64,000 bases of DNA, taken from positions 101,433,097 through 101,497,096 of the forward strand of contig CM037590.1 in the NCBI GenBank assembly GCA_021018995.1, in the 5' to 3' direction. The stretch is from Chloranthus sessilifolius (lineage: Eukaryota; Streptophyta; Magnoliopsida; Chloranthales; Chloranthaceae). Within the stretch, counting starts at the first letter, position 1; every line of letters begins with the position of its first letter. The notes under the pieces were generated by a model that made no database searches, was not told the origin of the DNA, and was given only the letters and a program-made list of their open reading frames with translations. Positions 32,473 through 44,185 of this stretch are shown piece after piece. The position numbers were made by a program, and so were the translations under genes.

Positions 32473-35381
32473 TGTTGGATAAATTTGGAATGTGTTGTTT
32501 ATTATTATTAAAATGATAAAGAATAAAATGAGGAAAATAAAGGGAAGCAACAAAATAAAATAAAATACAATGGATTGAATACAACACAAAACCAAACTCA
32601 CAGTCCTCCAAGATCCTAGGATGTTGTAGCAAGTTTTAGTAAGTGAGAGTTTGTCCCATGGAGAGCAATGATCTAAAAACCTAAGGGCATATAGTAAACT
32701 TCAGATCTAGCTATAAGTCTGGCAATTCTAAACCTACACTATAAAGCAAGGTAAAGAGAGGGTACTTAGGTGTCACAAAACTAAACTAAAACTAAAAACA
32801 GGAATAAACTGCAACTAAAGAAAGGGGTAGCAGAGAGTGAAAGTGGTGTGATAAATAAAGGAAAAATGGGTGAGAAGTAGGCAGCTAAGGGCCATTCATC
32901 ACTGCAACTCAGGTCAAGAACTAGTTCTGCAGCAATCCTTTAGATGACTACAAGCACATCTACAAGGTAGAATAATCCAACCTAATATAAAGACATGAAC
33001 TAATCTTAGCACTATATTTTGTTCACTTGAATGGTCACAAAATACTTCAGGGATTTCATCCAGCCAACGGATTAAATCAGAACAAGAAAATCATTGCAAA
33101 CACTATGTGTGCAAGGCTACAAGATCATGCATCCATAAGAGCAAATAGTCCTAGAAAATCAAGTGGAGACCACAAGAATTCCCAGGCTGAATGGGGACTT
33201 AGACTCAGCTGGTCATTGCTATAAAAGGCCTGCAATGACCGAACTCATAAGTCTGCAATCTCTACAAAAACTCAGGTCTATTCACTGGTGATGGGATTAT
33301 AAAACAGAGGAGGAGTTGGGTTTGCAACTGTCTCTCACTTGGCTACAAGCTCAAGTGCAGAGGAAAAGAATCTATCTCAAACTTATGATCTAGACCAGAC
33401 TTAGGGCTATACCCTGCCCACTAGAATGGCCACATGTTATTCCAGAGGTTATCCAAATAAAAAAGGATAGAGACAGAATAGGAATGCTACTGCTGCCACC
33501 ATGGTTGTAAGGCTACAAGCTCAAACAACCATGGGAGCATGAAACCCTTACTGCTCTATGTAAAAAAAAAATACAAAAAAATAAAAATAAAATGAAGCTT
33601 TAAATATGGCATTGCCTAAACAAGACTTACAATGATCTGCCCTCAAGGTAACAGTCTGTGCAAACTCCCAAAATAGCTCACTATATTATTGCAAAATCGA
33701 TTACAAAGCTAAACTGAACCTAGCTGTTACAAAGCTTTAGTCTAGCAATGTTGTGCTAAGGAAAGAAGAAAAAGAAAATGGAAAAGAAAGGGAAACAAGA
33801 CTAGCTCGAAACCCTAGAAAAAGATAAAATGAGCTTAGGCTATTCCTGGCTCCTTTCCTAAGACAACTATAGCTTTATTTATACAATCCATAAAGTATTT
33901 TACAAGCATTAGCCAATCAGAAATAAGGAACTTTTGGAGCTGGTGACGTGGTTCATTTGTGGCCAAGAGGTGCCTTGGGATGTGTGGGATAGCTAAGCAC
34001 ATTGGGATGTGTGCCCTAGCTGCTGTGGATTCCAAAAAATGCCCCTGGATGTTGAAGTGTAATTGCTAGAACCTGTGCCTCGACAAGTTGAGCTTCAGAT
34101 TTCTCCATCTCGAGCAGATCTCGAGAGGTTAGGCTGCCTTATGAAGGTTCCTCGAACAGATGGGAGCTTCAGGTTTGTATAACTCAAGCAGTTCTCGAGT
34201 AGATGATAGGCTTCAACAGCTTCTGATTTTTGTTCTCGAGAAGATGAAAATGCACCCTTTTAAGTGCTCGACAGGTTGGAATGGGAGCTGAGCTTCTTGA
34301 CAGCCATAACTTCTTCAGCAATCAGCTCGAGTAGTTGTGAACTACTTGACAACTTCAAATAGGCTTCAGATAGCAGCTCAAGAAGCTGGATGTACAGCTC
34401 GAGTAGCTGCCCGAGTTCACATTTGAACTACTCGAGTGCATGCTTTGCAGCTGAATTGCTTGAGTTAATCAAGTTTGTAACTACACACTGCTCGAGTGGA
34501 TCCTCCTAGTCACTTGAACTGCTCGAGATGTGTAGTCTATAGCTATGTACTGCTCGACCTCCATACATCAGCACACTAAAGTGCTCGAGGGGCTTCATGT
34601 GGGCTGCTCAAGTAGCTCCCTCTCCATCAAGTGCAATTGATCGACAGGTTCCATGGTGCAGCTGATCTGAGCTGCTCAAGAGGTTCAAAAGTGCAACTCC
34701 TTTGAGCTACTCGATTGGTTCAAACTCCAGTTATTTGAGCTATTCGAGTTCAACAAATAGGGCTTCAGCTCTCTACTCGACAGCCATAAAGGCATCAGCC
34801 ATTCAACTCGAGAGACTGCCTTAAATGGTGGCTTCTACAACTCGACAGTTCCATGTATATGCTGCTGCACTAATTCAATAGCTTCATTATAGCAAATGTG
34901 TTGCTCGTGAGGATGCTTTCAGCTAGCAGCTCGAGAGCCTTCTTCAGTAGTGATCTGCTGCTTGACAAGTTAAATGCAGTTGCTCTCGGAGATGTTGTGC
35001 TCCACTCAATGTGTTGCATTGCTACAGGCACCCAAAGTGTTGTAGCTGTCATGCCCAACTGTTGTTCTCTTTAATACATTGCAGCAACACTCCTCTCTAC
35101 TTGGGATTCACTTCTCACCCTCAATAGGCCTTCTAGAACACCAATGCATGCTAAGTTGGTCCAATGGTGTGAACCACCATGGTGCCTTCATTGTGAACCC
35201 ATTAGCTCCACATCTTAGCCCGAAATTCCTTCTTTTTGACGCAAAAAGGATGGATTGCAACACTAAGCTTTAATTTTCCTGTTATCTACACAAACACATT
35301 TAAAAGTCATTATTAACTAGCTCAGAGGTCCATCAAAGGCCAGGTTACGAGGTGAAAAGTGGTACTTTTCAAAGATTAACA
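32473..35381 (-). mobile_element. solo LTR, Athila-like, CTCGAG-rich (minus strand)
   Basis: On the minus strand it starts TGTTAATCTTTGAAAAGT and shares AAAAGTACCACTTTTCACC with the start of the 44186 LTR. Near its end it shares the GACAAACTCTTACT...TTGCTACAA block. It ends ...ATCCAACA. Flanks tcatc (32468-32472) and ccatc (35382-35386) are the probable duplication. Removing it restores the SANT ORF1 frame (FSWDDKMEE). There is no internal region, so it is a solo LTR of 2.9 kb. A TATA box lies near 33877-33883 on the minus strand. Between about 34080 and 34990 it is packed with CTCGAG words. Confidence 0.82.
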
Positions 35382-35446
35382 CCATCCCATGAAAAATTTC
35401 TCGAGGAGGCAGCAACGGCCTTTTGTTTTCCTTTACGACCATACAT
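35382..35446 (-). pseudogene. N-terminus of the PIF SANT ORF1
   Basis: ATG at 35446 on the minus strand gives MYGRKGKQKAVAASSRNFSW, which joins in frame across the solo LTR to DDKMEETFIKE. A basic, nuclear-targeting-like start before the SANT domain is normal for these proteins. Confidence 0.7.
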
Positions 35447-36391
35447 ACTACCTACTTATATACAAAATACTTAATTAGAGGTTTCAAATAGTAGGCACCA
35501 CATGTTTTAATCAGTTAAACCTTTAGGGTGATCCTTAAGTATACACAATGATAGTGGCTAACTTTAGTAGTAGTTTAGATAAAAGCATGGACTAATTTGA
35601 GATGATTTAGCTATTGGTCCATGCTTTCTGTGGAATAAATTTTAATTTATAATGACCTTCATGATGGCCTTTTAGTGATGATAATGACTCTTTATTCACC
35701 ACACTTGTGTTATAATGGACTGTCTTCCACCATAGCCCAACTCCACGTCAATCACAGTTTTGTTCCCACACACTCCAAGTCCACCACAACCCATTTAAAT
35801 TACATTTAAGCCCCAACAAGTAATTAAATTACATATTTGTATAAATCAACAGGTCCTTCTCCTGATTGGGTTCATCTTACCTACTTGTACGAATTTGAGA
35901 GTTGGAGGCTTGTCAAACTGCATGCATCCATAAAGGAAAATGGTCAAACATATACCATAGATGATAAGTTGTATGCAAAGAGTATATAGAAGCACAACAA
36001 GTAATTTCAGTCTATAGAAGGAATGGGCATGAAAACATGCTTAACATTTATAGCAAATTGGGAAATTAGTCTATAGAAGAGCAAATGGAACAACAACTTG
36101 TTATAAAATCAAGTTGTTTTTACAGCAAATATTCAGTCTATTTTTATAGATCAGCCTATTTTTGAAACAAGCCAAAGTGAATAAAAAACATAGCAAATTC
36201 AACATTACTTACAGGAAACTGGAATTCATTCCATCCAGCCCGAATCAGTTCACCCTTATGGGTTATAGCAGCACAAAGCAACAAATAAAAGTAGCCAACT
36301 AAATTTGATTAACATCGAATGCTTATTTTTTTACACCAACTGGAAAAACTAAATTTGTTCTCCCAAAACCCGTAGGACCATAAACTCTCTG
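35447..36391. other. unassigned; possible exon remnants on the minus strand
   Basis: Two exon-like pieces are visible on the minus strand. One, at about 36205-36260, reads AITHKGELIRAGWNEFQFP before GTAAGT. The other, at about 35892-35927, is FDKPPTLKFVQV between ...GCAG and GTAAGA. I do not recognise the protein and the pieces may be chance. The stretch is cut at 36392 by the next element. Confidence 0.3.
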
Positions 36392-37557
36392 TGTAACATC
36401 CCCAAATTTTGAGCCCGCACGCACTGACTAGGTGTGCGTATCTGGGATGACACACTGCGCACGTGTACCTAGAGGCAAAGTTTTTGTAGAGAATAAATTA
36501 GTAAAGATGATTAAAACTTGCTTGAGTTAAGTGGGCCGACTGATTGGGCCGACTATTTGAGCCAACTAGTTGGACAGACTATTTGGGCCAACCAGTTGGG
36601 CTGACTATTTGGGCCGATTTTGGGTCTTAACTTGGACCTTAGAATGTGTGAAAAATACATAACTTAGGTGTTCGAGCTTCACACAGAGTTAAAGCAAGTG
36701 GATAAGATTAACACCTTGCTTTGGAGTTATAGCTTAACACCGAATCCTTTGGATAAGTGGTTTGGGTGTGCAAGCCCCACACCGAACCAAAATTTTAGTT
36801 TGTATAATAGTTAACTCCTTGTTTAGGTGTTTGTGCTTAACACCGAACCAAAGATTATTTGGGTAGTAAGAAACACTTTGCTTAGTTTTATAGGTTCCAC
36901 GCTGGAACAAACCAAATGGATAAGGCTAACAACCGAATGGGTTTATGGGTTTCGCAAGGGAAAAGATCCCTTTTCTAAAAAAAAAGAAGTAAAGCTTCCT
37001 TTGGAAGCTAACACCCGTTTTCAATTTTGGGGGTCTTGGGTTTCTAGAGAGAGAGAGAAAGAGGAACTTGAGGAATCGCCGTCGTGAACCATCCGAACAT
37101 TGAATTGGCACCGTTAATTTATGATGAATTTGGCTTATTAGTGTTTGTGGGCCGCGAGAGACCGACGATCATTGACGTGATCATAATCCATGAAGAATGA
37201 GAGTGTCGTTTTCTTCATAATCTAGATTTGAAACCCTCTTTTACATAGCCATATGATCGCAAGGATATCATGGATTTATTGGGTGCAGACTGTGGAATTT
37301 GACCCTTGATTTCACCCCTTTTGATTGGGAGAGGATTGAGTTTCGAAATCACGGATTTGAGAGAAGCGTGGGTTTTGGCGTGATCGGTGCAGTCCATCAT
37401 GTGCTCCGATTTTGCGAGATTTAGAAGGTAAGATTTATATTTTATAGTGTGAATATTATTTGGATTTGATGTATGAATGAATGGGGATGTGTGCATTGAG
37501 TTTTGGATGTTTTGGATTGAAGAAGAAGAAGCCCAAAGGGTTTTTGAAACTGTCAAA

Positions 37558-37690
37558 ACCGATCGATTGATTCAGAAATCGATCGATCAGATTTTATAGA
37601 ATAGAAAAGTAAAAATTTACAGGAGAAATCGATCGATCGATTTTGGAAATTGATCGATCGGATTTCGAAATCGATCGGTCGATTTTGACT
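37558..37690. repeat. ATCGATCGAT array in the Del-like LTR
   Basis: Palindromic (a)atcgatcgat words recur about every 23-30 bases, separated by tttggaa. The second LTR has a matching array at 42957-43110, with one more perfect unit. Confidence 0.85.
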
Positions 37691-38469
37691 GAGCTTGCTG
37701 ACACTATTTTGGTATTTTGGCCGTAATGTTTTGCTTCGAACTCTGATTAATGCGATTCTTATGGCTTTGGAAAGAAGACAAAGAAATATAAAAATATTAT
37801 GTATTAACCAACTCATGGATCAAATGTTTTGAAGGTCATAATTGAGCGAAAAGATGGGTTAAGTTCTTAGTTAGCACATTTTGACTGAAGTGCCGACACA
37901 GCTTCGGTATTTTGGTCGTAATATTTTACTCCAAAGTCTAATTGATGTGATTCTAACAACGTTGGAAGGAGGACAATGAGCTCTACAACTCTGGTAAATG
38001 AATAAATTCATAAATCAAATGTTTTAAAGATTAAAATTGAGCGAAAAGTTGGGCCAAGTTTTAAGTTAGCATGAACTTGCCCATTTCCGCCTCATTTTCA
38101 GAAAATACTTAAATATGTCAAAGTTATTAGTAATTAAGATCAATCCTTAATACAACGTATATTTGTGATGTAGATTGAGGGTGGGAAGCCATCGATAAGA
38201 CTTTGTTTTGGTTCATTCAACTTTGAGATTAAGGTAGGGGAAATTCACCATCTAATTATATTTTTTATTTTTATTCAAAGATAATGTGATATAAACAAAT
38301 GATTTATAACTGTTTTAGAAAATATGAAAGTTTTGAAGTATGAATTTGTAATTGAACGCATGTGTGTGTCTGTTCCATTTATTTATCGATTTTCGTTCTG
38401 AATCCGTTTGTGTTATGTTCCATTTCTGAATCCGTTTATGTTTCCACTTAGTAATTTGAATTGGGAAAT

Positions 38470-38840
38470 GTGTGAATCTGAAATCAAGTGGCAAAGAGGG
38501 GTTGAGCCCCCAGGGTTTTTACTTTGTTCCCGCTATGGGATGCTTTGGCCCAATGATATATTATGTTTCATAATATATTCTATTTTCGATATGTTTTGTT
38601 CCCCGTATACGGGATGCCTATGTGATTGTGCTTTGGTTATAGGAGGTTTGCAAAGAGGGGTTGAGTCCCCAAGGTTATGACCTTGTTCCCGCTATGGGAT
38701 CCTTTGGCCTTTTGATATATATGTATTTCTGTTCCTCGCTTATGGGATGATTTGGTTATATGTTGTGTGCAAAGAGAAGTTGAGTCCCTGAGGTTTTTAC
38801 CTTGTTCCTGCTATGTGATGCTTTAGCTTTTGGATATATA
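38470..38840. repeat. three diverged LTR-internal repeats
   Basis: The block gcaaagaggggttgag...ttgttcccgctatggga is found at about 38489, 38648 and 38768. Two copies are visible in the second LTR at about 43914 and 44070. Confidence 0.8.
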
Positions 38841-39643
38841 TGTTATGTTCCTTGATATGTTCTTGTTTCTTGTATGCTTCAATTTGATGATATGTTTGCT
38901 CCTTTTTATTATGTTCTCATCATGATATATTTCTGTTTCTAACATGTTTCTATTTTGATATATTCTATTATTGATATGTATTTGTTTCCGATATGTGTTA
39001 TTTTGATTTCTGTTCGTCTCAGATATGCTCTGTTTTTGCTTCGCTTAGATTTGAAAATGAAAAGGTAATATTTGCAATTCTATTTGATATGAATTTGTTT
39101 TGAAATTCTTTTGCTGAACCTATGCATTTCAATGATAAGATGTGAATTGTGTTTGAATTTCTTCTACTGAGTTTAGTCTGTTAGCTCACCCTGGCTATAC
39201 GTCACAGGTGTACTACTTGATCAGGACACAAGACTTGAGGAGAGTCCAGTTTGCGTACTAGAAGAAGTAGATATTTCGTTTGATGATTTTACCCATAGAT
39301 TGGGGTTTGTGAACATTGGTAAGATTTTGGGATCGTAGATTTCTGACTTGGTGCATCTAGGTGGGTTGTGTAAGTATAGTATCAATTTTTGTATGTGCAA
39401 TTATACACCACTATTTAGGTAATGGTCGGCTATCACTGGTGGTTTGTTGTAGTTACTGTTCATGTTAGATATTAGAACTGGAGATTTGAATTATGCCATA
39501 TGTATTATCTGCTTTGATTTCTGCATGTGTGTGGATGTACAAAGTATTCTGTATCAGATTGTGTTCTGCGATTGGACAGTCTGGGTTTTCTCAATTGAAT
39601 TTGGTTTAAAGAAGAAAAAAATATATATCTCAGAAAATTATGT

Positions 39644-39655
39644 TGGTGTCAGAAC
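39644..39655 (+). promoter_or_regulatory. primer binding site of the Del-like element
   Basis: TGGTGTCAGAAC resembles TGGTATCAGAGC, the initiator tRNA-Met complement, and lies a few bases after the 5' LTR. Confidence 0.7.
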
Positions 39656-39834
39656 TTTGGATTTACTCTTATGGGAGACTGAGAGCCTTCGCTATAGGTG
39701 CGGGAATATAGCTGTAGGTCCAGAGATGTGATATTAGATTCTGCCAGAGTATAGGTAGTGAGATTCTAAGAGTTCTGTCTGAGTATAGTAATTGGTTGTT
39801 AATTGAAACTTTTATTTCATTATAATAGATCATT

Positions 39835-40960
39835 ATGCCTGGTAGAGGTAGACGACCGAGAGGTGGTCGAGGTGGTAGAGGATTAGTGACAGAAGAGAAT
39901 GTTACCTCAGTAAGGGGAGAGGGTGGAAGCGAAGAAAGAATGGCACATGCCATAGAAGTTGTGGCCAATGCGATGGCCCAACCAACGGTGTTGATGACTG
40001 CCAATAATACAAATAATCATCAACAGCCGACTCCACCTATGCCATCCACTTTTGTAAGGAGGATGAGACCTCCTAGTTTTTACGATCAGACTGATCTGCT
40101 TGAAGCGGAAAAATGGCTGAACCAGATAAAGAAACTTCTTCAAAGGTTGCCGTGTACCGAGGAAAAAGTAAGTTGCATTTATTTTCAGTTAGAAGGTGAA
40201 GCCGATCCTTGGTTGAAGTCAGTGTCAAGGGTCAAGGAGTAGGATAACCAGTGGGTTGTGGACTTGGGAAGAATTCGTCAAAGTATCCAACAAGGAATAC
40301 TTTCCCAGGCAAGTGAGAAGGCAGATGGCGGTGAAATTTATGAACATGGAACAAGGGGGCATGTCCGTACATGAGTATGAGACAGAGTTTACAAGGTTGT
40401 CAAGGTTTGCCCTAGAATATGTGGCCATAGAGCTGATGAAGGCCACTAAGTTCAAGCGTGGCTTAAGGCTAGACATACGCAATAGAAATTCAGTATTAAA
40501 GTTGGAAACGTATGGAGCTGTGATGGGTAAGGCCTTGATTCCCGAGAGAGATATAGAAGACATGTACAAGAGATGAGAGCAGCGAAGTAAAAATATAGCG
40601 GGTCAAGGGAGGTCGAGTAATTATGAGTCGGCAGACGAGAGGCTGAAATTATTGATGCTGCTTCGCCTCAAACTACTCAGACTACCTATTTAAAACCACC
40701 CTTGTCTCTGCCTACAAGGCCTTTCAGCCTTACAATCCCTACTACGATCGGAGTGCCAAGGGTTTAACAAATTTTACACATTGTTTCATTCGCACCAACC
40801 GAATCATGTGCAAAGTGCAGGAAGCAACATAAGACAGAGAATTGTAGGTTACTGTCAGGTGTTTGCTTTGGTTGTGGCCAGAAAGGACATTGGGTAAAGA
40901 ATTGTCCCGAAGTTAAGATGAGGCAGACGACGCTATCTCTTGCTAAGGGATCATCTTGAC
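39835..40960 (+). pseudogene. gypsy gag with zinc knuckle (Del-like)
   Basis: ATG at 39835 opens MPGRGRRPRGGRGGRGL. Then come RRMRPPSFYDQTDLLEAEKW, FQLEGEADPWLKSV, a frame change near 40242-40256, WTWEEFVKVSNKEYFPRQVR, MSVHEYETEFTRLSRFA and FKRGLRLDIR, the capsid region of plant gypsy gag. A zinc knuckle CFGCGQKGHWVKNC lies at about 40867-40910. Gag forms the particle that packages element RNA. Stops follow at 40576 and 40960, and protease homology is lost after that. Confidence 0.88.
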
Positions 40961-41753
40961 CTACCGTATAGGGTCGAACCTATGTCATCTAGGCATGCGG
41001 CGCCCATGCAATCAATGAAGTCGCTCAAGGTATAATTCCTCACCGATTGTCAACTTTTACATTATTCTCAATTCATGAAAATTCTTACACATTGTTTGTT
41101 TTTATGACACTTCGTGCATTCCATAGCATTACTTTAAGTGCACTTACCCATATATGTCAGCATAGTGATATGTCTATTCAACTTTGGATACCTTGATAAT
41201 TAAGGCACATGTTTTGATGGATTTAGGATCGGGTAACCGACTTTGGCTATATATTCAACTTTGCATACTTGGGATAACCCCTTGCAATGATTTTATTTGG
41301 GAATAAGTTACATTAGGCCTTGATTGATTGTTCATGTTATACCAAATTGATAAGCTTTTCATGAACAGTTAGCAAATGCTTTAACTTTAATTGGATGTAA
41401 TGACTTCGATTTTAATTTGTGGTAACAACATACGTTGATGAAGGGATCACTTTTATTACTTGATGGTTAACATTTATAGGGTATTGGTATGCCGATATTT
41501 TAATGGTTTAATGACTAAAATTATTAGTGGTAGATGTAATTACCCAAACAAATTGTAGAGATCCTTGCTAAATTTTCGAGGACGAAAATTCCTTTAAGGT
41601 GGGGTGAATGTATTGACCCTGGTTGTTCATTGTGATGAATTGTTGACTCCCAAGAAAAATGTGATTGCCTTCGTTAGGAGTTACCCAATGTCCGTATAAA
41701 TGGAATGCTGTATGTCAATTTTCAAGGACAAAAATTCTTTAAGGAGGGAAAAA
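40961..41753 (+). other. deleted pol region and tail of the Del-like element
   Basis: No protease, polymerase or integrase blocks are found. The motif ttttc(g/a)aggac(g/a)aaaattc occurs at about 41572 and 41718, the second directly before a purine tract (aaggagggaaaaa, 41741-41753), which is the polypurine tract of the 3' LTR. Confidence 0.7.
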
Positions 41754-44140
41754 TGTAACATCCCCAAATTTCGAGCCCGTACGCACTGACTAAGTGCGCG
41801 TGCCTGTGACGACACACTGTGCACATGTGTACCTAGAGGCAAAATTTCTATAGAGAATAAATTGGTAAAGATGATTAAAATTTGCTGGAGTTATGTGGGC
41901 CGACTGATTGGGCTGACTATTTGAGCCAACCAGTTGGGCCGACTGATTGGGCTGACTATTTGAGCCAACCAGTTGGGCCGACTATTTGGGCCAACCAGTT
42001 GGGTCGACTAATTGGGCCGATTTTGGGTCTTAACTTGGACCTTAGAATGTGTGAAAAATATACAACTTAGGTGTTAGAGCTTCACATCGAGTTAAAACAA
42101 GTGGATAAGATTAACACCTTGCTTTGGTGTTATAGCTTAACACCGAATCCATTGGATAAGTGGTTTGGGTGTGCAAGCCCCACACTGAACAAAAAGTTTA
42201 GTTTGCATAATAATTAACATCTTGTTTAGGTGTATGTGCTTAACACTGAACCAAAGATGATTTGGATAGTAAGAAACACCTTGCTTAGGTGTATAGGTTC
42301 TACATTAGAACAAATCAAATGGATTAGGCTAACACCCAAATGGGTGTATGGGTTTCGCAAGGGAAAAGATCCCTTTTCTAAAAAAAAAAAGAGTAAAGCT
42401 TCCTTTGGAAGCTAACATCCGTTTGCAATTTTGAGGGTTTTGGGTTTCTAGCAAGAGAGAGAGAAAGTGGAACTTGAGGAATCGCCGCCATGAACCATCC
42501 GAACGTCGAATTGGCACCGTTAATTTTTGATGAATTTGGCTTATTAGTGTTTGTGTGCCGCGAGAGACTGACGATCATCGACGTGATCGTAATCCGTGAA
42601 GAATGGGGGTGCCATTTTCTCCAAAATCCCGATTTGAAATGATCTTTTGCAAAGCCATATGATTGCAAGGATATCACGGATTTATTGGGCGCAGACCGTG
42701 GAATTTGACCCTTGATTTCACCCCTTTTGATTGGGAAAAGATTGGGTTCCGAAATCACGAATTTGAGAGAAGCGTAAGTTTTGGCGTGATCGGCGCCGTC
42801 CATCGTGTGCTCTGATTTCGTGAGTTTTAGAGGTAAGATTTATATTTTATAGTGTAAATATTGTTTAATGTATGAATGAATGGGGATGCATGCATTGTGT
42901 TTTGAGTGTTTTGGATTGAAGAAGAAGAAGCCCGAAGGGTTTCTGAAATTGTCAAAACCGATTGATCGATTTAGAAATCGATCGATCAGATTTTATAGAA
43001 CAGAAAAGTGAAAATTTACTGGAGAAATCGATCGATCGATTTTGGAAATCGATCGATCGATTTTGGAAATCGATCGATCGGATTTGGAAGTCGACCGATC
43101 AATCGATTTTGACTGAGGTTGCTGACACTGCTTTGGTATTTTGGCTGTAACTTTCTGGTCTGAACTCCGATTGACACGATTCTTATGGCATTGGAAAGAA
43201 GACAAAGAAATATAAAACTTTTATGAATTAACTAACCCATAAATCAAATTTTTTGAGGTCATAATTAAGTGGAAAGTTGGGTCAAGTTCTGAGTTAGCAA
43301 GTTTTAACTGAAGTGCCGACACAACTTTAATATTTTGGTTGTAACTTTTTTTTTCAAACTCTGATTGATGCGATTCTAACGGCATTGGAAAGAGGGAAAT
43401 GAGTTCTACAACTTTGGTGAATGAACAAATTCATAAATCAAATCTTTTAAAGGTAAAAACTGAGTAGGAAGTTGAGCTAAGTTCTAAGTTAGCACAAACT
43501 TGTCCATTTCTGCCTTGATTTTGAGAAAACACTTAAATATGTCTATGTTATTAGTAATTAAGGTCAGTCCTTAATACATCATATATTTGGGATATAGATT
43601 GAGGCCGGGAAGCTATCGATAAGACTTTACTTTGATTCGCCCAACTTTGAGGTTAAGTTAGGTGAAATTCACCATCTAATTGCATTTTTTATTTTTAGTC
43701 ATAGATAATGTGATATAAACGAATAATTTGTAACTATTTTAAAAAATATGAAAGCTTTGAAGTATGAATTTGTAATTGAACGCATGTGTGTATCCGTTTC
43801 ATTTATGTATCGATTTCCTTTCTGAATCCATTTGTGTTATGTTTCATTTTGGAGTTTGTTTATGTTTCCACTTAGGAATTTGGATTGAGAATTGTGTGAA
43901 TCTGAAATCAAGTGTCAAAGAGGGGTTGAGCCCTCAGGGTTTTTTACTTTATTCCCGCTATGGGATGCTTTGGCCCAATTATATGTTATGCATGATATAT
44001 TCTATCTCCGATCTATTTTGTTCCTCATAAACAGGATGACTATGCGATTGTGCTTTGGTCATACGTGGTTTGCAAAGAGGGGTTGAGTCCCTAAGGTTAC
44101 GACCTTGTTCCCGCTGTGGGATGCTTTGGCCTTTAGATAT
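41754..44140 (+). repeat. 3' LTR of the Del-like element, cut by insertion
   Basis: It matches 36392-38718 throughout, with point changes and small indels. It includes an extra gggccgactgattgggctgac unit near 41940 and the ATCGATCGAT array. At 44141 a minus-strand LTR of another family begins. Confidence 0.85.
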
Positions 44141-44185
44141 TGTTGTCTGTCCGGATGTGCTGATTTATTATATGGTATTGGAAGA
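44141..44185 (-). mobile_element. minus-strand Athila-like LTR, first fragment
   Basis: tgttgtctgtccgg starts exactly where the Del-like LTR homology ends. On the minus strand this is an LTR end ...CAGACAACA. It continues at 63879 after the 19.7-kb element and its GAAGA duplication. Confidence 0.6.

Larger units (their letters stand above)
36392..39632 (+). repeat. 5' LTR of the Del-like element
   Basis: About 3.24 kb, from tgtaacatccccaaatttt to ...atatatctca. It contains three kinds of internal repeat: gggcc(g/a)ac-type 26-mers at 36530-36622, atcgatcgat arrays at 37558-37690, and three long copies at 38470-38840. Confidence 0.82.
36392..44140 (+). mobile_element. Del-like Ty3/gypsy element with internal deletion (plus strand)
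   Basis: LTRs start at 36392 and 41754 with TGTAACATCCCCAAATTT. The second LTR is cut at 44140 by another insertion, and its rest lies beyond the window. Between them are a tRNA-Met-type primer site (TGGTGTCAGAAC, 39644-39655), a gag with zinc knuckle, and a tail with two copies of the (a/g)aggac(g/a)aaaattc motif before the second LTR. No protease, polymerase or integrase is present, so the element is internally deleted or non-autonomous. The LTR length (3.2 kb) and motifs fit Del/Tekay chromoviruses. Confidence 0.82.
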
